12,686 nucleotides of DNA, taken from Wolbachia sp. Lineage in GTDB: Bacteria; Pseudomonadota; Alphaproteobacteria; Rickettsiales; Anaplasmataceae. Under the pieces are notes generated by a model. It was given only the letters and a program-made list of their open reading frames with translations. It was not told the DNA's origin and ran no database searches. The translations under genes were made by a program, and so were the position numbers. Of the stretch, positions 9,101 to 12,686 are shown in pieces. Positions within the stretch are counted from its first letter, which is position 1; each line of letters starts with the position of its first letter. The stretch is from NCBI GenBank assembly GCA_022836975.1, contig JAIXMJ010000013.1:1-12686 (forward strand), read 5' to 3'.

Positions 9101-10817
9101 GATGGATTATAACAGAGAGTTAATTTCTAAAGGTGGTGGTGTATTTGAACGTAATGCTAAATATATAGATATTTCACCTGAGATGAAAAAGTCTTTTAAT
9201 ATTAGGGAGGATACGTTGTGTCCTAGTGAATTAATCAGATATTTATTAAAAGCAAAAGTGGATTTTATATGGAATGGAGGCATCGGTACATTTGTTAAAG
9301 CGATAAATGAAAGCCATAGCGAAGTTTATGATAAAGCTAATGATGCTCTACGTATAAATGGCAAGGATATTAAGGCTTCTATGTTTATAGAGGGTGGTAA
9401 TTTAGGATGTACACAGCTTGGTAGAATAGAATATGCTAGCAAGGGTGGATACATTAATGCAGATTTTGTTGATAACTCAGCTGGAGTTGCATGTTCTGAT
9501 CTAGAAGTAAATATTAAAATTGCTCTTATCTCTGCTATGAAGGAAAATAAAATCTCTTTACAGGAAAGAAATCAGGTACTTGGTAGTATGGTAGGTGAGG
9601 TGGCATCCAAAATTTTAAATGATCATAATAATATAGAAACAAAAGCGCTGCTTATTGAATGTATGCAAGCAAAGGATAAGCTGGAAAAGCATCATAGGTT
9701 ACTTCTTGCACTTGAGAGATCTGGTATTTTAAATCGTAATATCGAGTTTTTACCTACTGACGAAGAAATAGTGAATATGTCAAAAGGGTTACATGCTCCG
9801 CAACTTGCTGTATTAATGTCAGGAGCTAGAACAAGTATAAAAAATAAGATTATAAATTCTGATTTGCCAGAAAAAGATTTTGTTATTGATACTTATCTAT
9901 TGAATTATTTTCCTAAAAGGATGGTGAGTGAATTTAAAGATTATATATTGAGGCATCCACTTCGCGCTGAGATTATTTCCACAAGAGTTGCTAATGATAT
10001 AGTAAATAGAATGGGATGTGTATTTATGCATAATTTAATAGAGAATACTGGTATTAGTGTCGATAAGGCAACTACTATTTACATATTAGTGAGTCGTTTA
10101 TATAACTTGAATGTATTATGGGGAGAAATTGATAAACTAGATGGAACAGTCAGCATAGATACTTATCTAAAAATAGTACATAATGTGCAAAAGTTTATAG
10201 GAAGGGTTTCATTTTGGTTGGTGAGAAATTTAAATAAATTTAGTTTAACAGAAATTATAAAATTACATGGTACTATTGAGGCTTTAAGTGAAAATTTGAT
10301 TCATGTTCTGGATGAAAGGATATTAAAAATTTATCATAATGAGCTTGAGGATTTATTAAAACTAAATATAGATGAAATGCTTGCTAAGAAGGTTGCTAAC
10401 TTGCACATTCTGACTTATACTTTAGATATAATAGCTATTGCTGAACAAACGTCGTTGCCTGTACTTGAAGTAAGCAGGACATATTTTGAGTTACAATCAT
10501 TGCTTAAATTTGACTTGATAAGAAAAGCTGCAAGTCAAATGAAAAAAAATAGTTCATCGTACTGGGATCGCAGAGCAATTAGCGCTGCATTAGATGACTT
10601 AAGGGACTGCTATAGTAACTTAACAGTGAAAATAATTAAATTTACTGATAATATAAGTGGTAAGCAGTTGATAAAAAGTTGGGCGTATAATAGCAAAAAG
10701 TGTATAGAACAGTACAATCGTTTTTTAAATGAAGTGATTACTTCTAAATTTAATTTAAGTAAATTAATATCTGTAATTATGATGATCAGGTCGTTACTTT
10801 GTAAAGAAAATGTTTAA
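6147..10817 (+). CDS. gdhB: NAD-specific glutamate dehydrogenase, large (about 180 kDa) class
   Basis: This 1556-residue enzyme oxidises glutamate to 2-oxoglutarate and ammonium with NAD, feeding glutamate carbon into the TCA cycle. In Rickettsiales, which often cannot use glucose, this is a central catabolic step. The N-terminal third holds ACT-like regulatory regions, the first recognised by VNDDMPFLVDS at 92-102. The catalytic core begins with RGGLRWSDR (762-770) and continues through K783 in LGLMKAQMTKNAV to GAKGG (796-800). GDMSGDLFGNGM (931-942) and IWNGGIGTFVK mark the nucleotide-binding part. A helical C-terminal region follows. The length is slightly below the usual 1580-1620 for the family, with no obvious missing block. 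The gene follows clpB after 26 bases without a terminator, and its last eight bases overlap the next gene. Codons 63-66 contain a run of ten A's. There is no evident Shine-Dalgarno sequence, and the start is the first ATG in frame. Confidence 0.95.
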   Translation: MCVDYNINTEIVQSLFKLIDHKEDKVFKEFVKYFYNFIYNSGLKINNKFLLYIAKDAYQFILQKKKNESKLNVGNVYNIPGVKGNFTIIKIVNDDMPFLVDSVIATINSHNLTTCYYTNSVINVKRESDLICEISSLDEGNGSTKESIIYILIKGISSSFVNLLIESLQKTLRFVSVSVTDWKPMLQKLEDVVCDNKEFFYWLKNNNFIFLGYQECVVNDSGKLFSQSEKSLGILRVGEEYQSSSENLGSLYVIGSDLISIVHKRTYVNCIGIKEFDYQRKCIREKRFLGLFTSIAETQNVRTIPIIKDKVTTIEKKAGFVVGGYNNKGLISILQVFSRNELFQSSEDELLEVCIAVMFLVIKPRVKLFVRNKGNFMNCIVLVPLRYANAKLMLRIRDILKDEMSAENGEIYNHGIINEYNLVKLHIVLKAQPIHNLNNEVLRIENKLRNITEKWEDRFIENLYNIFNTVEDIFVRYCNLFPVSYRETFEPYDAYYDMKKLEMVRKRNTTEVDLRLTNNNNLHYQLKVYTPDKGGLELSQILEVTKNLGTKILSHNGYYIEVNDGIWIHSFLLARVDELANNIILKEQFETTLTKVFRKEITNDYFNSLVILAGLKWKEVLLIRTLSAYLKQISFSYNQEYIEKVVVAYPKIIKYFIQLFRVRFNTNIDVDRVKTTNLFKNKINDLLKGVSNISHDIIMRSILNLIMAIVRTNYYQDNKPYLSIKFDSKKINNLPEPFPYRELYVYSNSFEGIHLRGGKLARGGLRWSDRTEDFRTEVLGLMKAQMTKNAVLVPVGAKGGFVVKNSYQDKNSLLKKGIECYTNFIRGMLDITDNVVDGKIVPPKNVIRYDGDDPYFVVAADKGTASFSDYANQVAAEYNFWLGDAFASGGSAGYDHKKMGITARGAWIAAQRHFWKMNRDIYQSVSVVGIGDMSGDLFGNGMLLSKNIRLIGAFNHIHIFVDPSPDTEKSFAERQRLFELPFSSWMDYNRELISKGGGVFERNAKYIDISPEMKKSFNIREDTLCPSELIRYLLKAKVDFIWNGGIGTFVKAINESHSEVYDKANDALRINGKDIKASMFIEGGNLGCTQLGRIEYASKGGYINADFVDNSAGVACSDLEVNIKIALISAMKENKISLQERNQVLGSMVGEVASKILNDHNNIETKALLIECMQAKDKLEKHHRLLLALERSGILNRNIEFLPTDEEIVNMSKGLHAPQLAVLMSGARTSIKNKIINSDLPEKDFVIDTYLLNYFPKRMVSEFKDYILRHPLRAEIISTRVANDIVNRMGCVFMHNLIENTGISVDKATTIYILVSRLYNLNVLWGEIDKLDGTVSIDTYLKIVHNVQKFIGRVSFWLVRNLNKFSLTEIIKLHGTIEALSENLIHVLDERILKIYHNELEDLLKLNIDEMLAKKVANLHILTYTLDIIAIAEQTSLPVLEVSRTYFELQSLLKFDLIRKAASQMKKNSSSYWDRRAISAALDDLRDCYSNLTVKIIKFTDNISGKQLIKSWAYNSKKCIEQYNRFLNEVITSKFNLSKLISVIMMIRSLLCKENV
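6334..6343 (+). repeat. Ten-base poly(A) tract inside the glutamate dehydrogenase gene
   Basis: Ten consecutive A's encode the end of Gln63 and Lys64-Lys66 near the 5' end of the coding region. This is the longest A run I noticed in the window; the next longest is eight A's at 10542-10549 in the same gene. Runs of this length are prone to slippage by polymerases. Confidence 0.9.
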
Positions 10818-11106
10818 TGTAGGTTTCTCAGAGATTTTAGTTGTAGCTTTGGTTGGTATAATTGTCATTGATAAAGAGAAAGTACCTATGTTTATTGATT
10901 CTGTCAGGATATTATATAGATATATACTTAAAATACGATCTAAGACTAAAAAATTCTTAAAAGATGCAGGAGTGGAAGATTTGTATACTGAAGAAGAGGT
11001 AAATTATATAATCGGTAAAGACGGTAAACTTTACCAAGCTTACAATGTAGAGAATCACGATGTAGAGAATCACAATAATGACAGCAAAAATTCTAGTGGT
11101 GGATGA
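10810..11106 (+). CDS. tatB: TatB/TatA-like Sec-independent translocase component
   Basis: This 98-residue protein opens with MFNVGFSEILVVALVGIIVI, the short N-terminal membrane helix of Tat components. Its F-S-E8 motif is the hallmark of TatB, which with TatC forms the receptor for folded proteins that carry twin-arginine signals. A basic amphipathic segment follows (about 27-52, IDSVRILYRYILKIRSKTKKF), then an acidic and polar tail. The usual Gly-Pro hinge after the membrane helix is replaced by D21-K22, although E23-K24-V25-P26 still resembles the EKLP that normally follows. Residues 79-88 are a short VENHD-VENHN duplication. The start overlaps the glutamate dehydrogenase gene by eight bases, and the end overlaps pleD by 29, both in different frames. 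No TatC or second TatA is in the window. Assignment to TatB over TatA rests on the Glu at position 8 and is moderately secure. Confidence 0.75.
   Translation: MFNVGFSEILVVALVGIIVIDKEKVPMFIDSVRILYRYILKIRSKTKKFLKDAGVEDLYTEEEVNYIIGKDGKLYQAYNVENHDVENHNNDSKNSSGG
11045..11074 (+). repeat. 15-bp tandem duplication at the tatB/pleD junction
   Basis: ATGTAGAGAATCACG (11045-11059) is followed directly by ATGTAGAGAATCACA (11060-11074), matching at 14 of 15 bases. The length is a multiple of three, so the TatB-like frame is kept and reads VENHD then VENHN. The second copy ends three bases before the pleD ATG and supplies the purine-rich GTAGAGA that could act as its ribosome binding region. Confidence 0.9.
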
Positions 11107-12451
11107 TGTATTATCCAACGTTAAACTTTTAAAAGCTAAGCTTACTGCAGAATATTACACTGTAATTACAGCTTGTGATGGTCAGGAGGCAATTGATTTG
11201 GTAATAAAAGAGCAACCTGATATCATATTGCTTGATGTTATGATGCCGAAATTAGATGGATTTCAGGTATGCAAAGTATTGAAAAATGATCCATTAACTA
11301 CTCATATACCTATAGTAATGGTTACTGCATTACATGATACTGAAAGGAGAGTACAAGGCATTAATTCAGGTGCAGATGATTTTTTAACTAAACCAATCAA
11401 AGAAACTGCCATGTATGCTAGAATTAAATCATTAACGCGCTTGAAATTTGTCATAGATGAATTACGTTTAAGGAACAAAACAAATGCAGAGATGAGTGGT
11501 ATAATGGATAGAAGTGTTATTAAATATTCTAGCGAAACTTCTTATGGCCGTATAATAGTGGTGGATGAAGATAAGTTACAGGCTCATCAGGTATATGACA
11601 TTTTATTGAAACAATGTTTTCGTTCTATAGAAATATTACATAACCCGAATGATATCAGTAATATCAATGGTGATTGTGATTTGATAATTTTAAGTACTCA
11701 ATTTAGTGAAATTGATGGGTTGCGTATATGTTCACAACTGCGTAGTAGGCAAGAAACACGTTATACGCCAATTTTAATTCTGTATGATGAAAGTCAAAGC
11801 GAGTCCGTTTTGACTAAAGCCCTTGAAATGGGAGTAAATGACTATTTGGTAACACCTCTAGATGAAAATGAATTGATAGCTAGGGTAAATTCTCAAGTAA
11901 AGCGGAAGAGATATCAGGATGCTTTGCGTATGAATCTATTCAATAATGCAGAAATGTCTATCAGGGATCCACTGACAGGATGTTATAACAAAAGATATTT
12001 CTACAAACATTTACAGAACATAGTGGAAGATTCTATAGTAAAAGGTAAAGATTTATCTATGATGATGCTAGATGTAGATCATTTTAAAAAGGTAAATGAT
12101 ACTTTTGGGCATACAGCTGGAGACGAACTTTTGAAGCAGGTACAAAAAAGAATGTCTGAAAATATTAGAATCACAGATTTGTTAGCTAGGTTTGGTGGTG
12201 AAGAATTTGTAATTGTCATGCCAGATACTAATATACAGGTAGCATCTATTGTTGCTGAAAGAATACGTGGTATGATTGCCCAACCTTCCTTTATACTATC
12301 ACATAATATGGTTAATATAACTGTTAGTATTGGCATTGCAGAGATACAGGAATCTGATCTTAGAAATGTAAATTTATTTGTTGAACGTGCTGATCAATGC
12401 TTATATAAAGCAAAAGATAGCGGCAGAAATAGAGTAGTATCGGAAAAATAG
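11078..12451 (+). CDS. pleD: PleD-type diguanylate cyclase response regulator (REC-REC-GGDEF)
   Basis: This 457-residue cytoplasmic regulator makes cyclic-di-GMP from two GTP. REC1 (about 3-122) has acidic D9-D10, phosphoacceptor D53 in LLDVMMPKLDGF, T83 and K105, so it should be phosphorylated by a partner kinase, PleC in known systems. REC2 (about 156-274) has Ser206 in place of the phosphoacceptor and Thr259 in place of the Lys, so it can only act as a dimerisation adaptor. The GGDEF domain (about 295-455) has metal-binding D332, DVDHFKKVNDTFGH, and active site G373-G-E-E-F377. The inhibitory site R364-I-T-D367 sits five residues before it, as in Caulobacter PleD, so product feedback is likely. 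Placing D53 at the same number as in Caulobacter supports this ATG. The gene starts inside the 3' end of the TatB-like gene (29-base overlap), and no membrane segment is present. Confidence 0.95.
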   Translation: MTAKILVVDDVLSNVKLLKAKLTAEYYTVITACDGQEAIDLVIKEQPDIILLDVMMPKLDGFQVCKVLKNDPLTTHIPIVMVTALHDTERRVQGINSGADDFLTKPIKETAMYARIKSLTRLKFVIDELRLRNKTNAEMSGIMDRSVIKYSSETSYGRIIVVDEDKLQAHQVYDILLKQCFRSIEILHNPNDISNINGDCDLIILSTQFSEIDGLRICSQLRSRQETRYTPILILYDESQSESVLTKALEMGVNDYLVTPLDENELIARVNSQVKRKRYQDALRMNLFNNAEMSIRDPLTGCYNKRYFYKHLQNIVEDSIVKGKDLSMMMLDVDHFKKVNDTFGHTAGDELLKQVQKRMSENIRITDLLARFGGEEFVIVMPDTNIQVASIVAERIRGMIAQPSFILSHNMVNITVSIGIAEIQESDLRNVNLFVERADQCLYKAKDSGRNRVVSEK

Positions 12452-12506
12452 TCTGGAAGAAATATAAAAAGTGATGGATTTAAACAACGCAGGTTCATAT
12501 TCTCTA

Positions 12507-12686
12507 GGTAGTGTCGACATTTATTTCAACCAAAAATAAATAGCAGCAATATGAACAAAAGATAAGAAAGTGATGGCTAATTTATCATAACGAGTAGCAA
12601 CCCTACGAAAGTGCTTGAGTTTATTAAACATTCTCTCAATTAAGTTCCTTTCTTTATATAATTCTATATCATATTCTCTCCGTAGA
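12507..12686 (-). mobile_element. 3' end of a second IS5-family insertion sequence, cut by the window edge
   Basis: The bases after the transposase stop, read on the plus strand as GGTAGTGTCGACAT (12507-12520), are likely the terminal inverted repeat; they include the palindrome TGTCGACA at 12512-12519. The exact outer end near 12505-12508 is inferred because the partner repeat is not in the window. The insertion lies 55 bases past the pleD stop, and the interval 12452-12506 shows no gene and no convincing terminator. Confidence 0.6.
12521..12686 (-). CDS. Transposase, C-terminal fragment (IS5 family, DDE type)
   Basis: Read on the minus strand from 12685, 54 codons stay open to a TAA at 12523-12521. 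The fragment contains the IS4/IS5 signature Y-(2)-R-(3)-E-(6)-K exactly, in YKERNLIERMFNKLK; the Glu is the third catalytic acid of the DDE triad. It continues as HFRRVATRYDKLAITFLSFV and ends in HIAAIYFWLK, the usual C-terminus of this group. The two catalytic Asp residues would lie beyond the window edge. In this IS group the transposase is often encoded in two frames joined by frameshifting, which cannot be judged here. The sequence is unrelated in detail to the transposase end at the left edge. Confidence 0.88.
   Translation of the reverse strand, partial: LRREYDIELYKERNLIERMFNKLKHFRRVATRYDKLAITFLSFVHIAAIYFWLK

Noticed and set aside
12079..12336. Minus-strand 85-codon frame opposite the GGDEF domain of pleD
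   Set aside because: It is the complement of the most conserved part of pleD and has no recognisable family.
12498..12507. TATTCTCTAG shared with 1524-1533, considered as an insertion scar or recombination site
   Set aside because: Many ten-base matches are expected by chance in 12.7 kb of AT-rich DNA, and the flanking bases do not continue the match.
1..12686. Composite transposon with core genes as cargo
   Set aside because: The two transposase ends are of different types, and the genes between them are ordinary housekeeping genes with uniform base composition.

Overview
The window reads as chromosomal DNA of an AT-rich alphaproteobacterium, most likely a member of the Rickettsiales. The evidence is by-eye A+T of roughly two thirds, weak or absent Shine-Dalgarno sequences, and a gene set typical of obligate intracellular alphaproteobacteria: a membrane-anchored cytochrome c of the CycM type, an Nfu protein with its own N-terminal domain, the very large 180-kDa-class NAD-glutamate dehydrogenase, and a PleD-type diguanylate cyclase. 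Insertion-sequence pieces at both ends point to an IS-rich lineage (Orientia-like, or another IS-rich Rickettsiales endosymbiont). The genus cannot be fixed from this sequence alone.

Layout. Positions 1-112 hold the 3' end of one IS5-type (DDE_Tnp_4-like) transposase gene and its probable terminal repeat. A plus-strand block follows: cytochrome c (244-750), an alpha/beta hydrolase (740-1516), Nfu (1553-2113) and hisS (2110-3363). These genes overlap or lie within 36 bases of each other, and the block ends in a hairpin plus T-rich tract that overlaps the hisS stop. A 195-base gap carries a good sigma70-type promoter. The second block is clpB (3559-6120), NAD-glutamate dehydrogenase (6147-10817), a TatB/TatA-like protein (10810-11106) and pleD (11078-12451). 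No terminator is visible between these genes and two of the junctions overlap. Downstream, on the minus strand, is the C-terminal end of a second, different IS5-type transposase (12521-12685), cut by the window edge.

How the genes work together. The first block joins respiratory electron transfer, Fe-S cluster delivery and histidyl-tRNA charging, a housekeeping mix. The second joins protein disaggregation, entry of glutamate carbon into the TCA cycle, a Tat-like membrane component and cyclic-di-GMP synthesis. Glutamate is a major carbon source for intracellular Rickettsiales, and PleD is one of their few signalling outputs, so shared transcription behind a chaperone promoter is plausible but unproven.

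I see no clearly novel system. The points most worth checking are the TatB-like protein, which lacks the usual Gly-Pro hinge and ends in a 15-bp tandem duplication next to the pleD start; the degenerate second receiver domain of PleD beside an intact catalytic site and inhibitory site; a run of ten A's early in the glutamate dehydrogenase gene; and the bracketing of a core-gene block by two unrelated IS ends.
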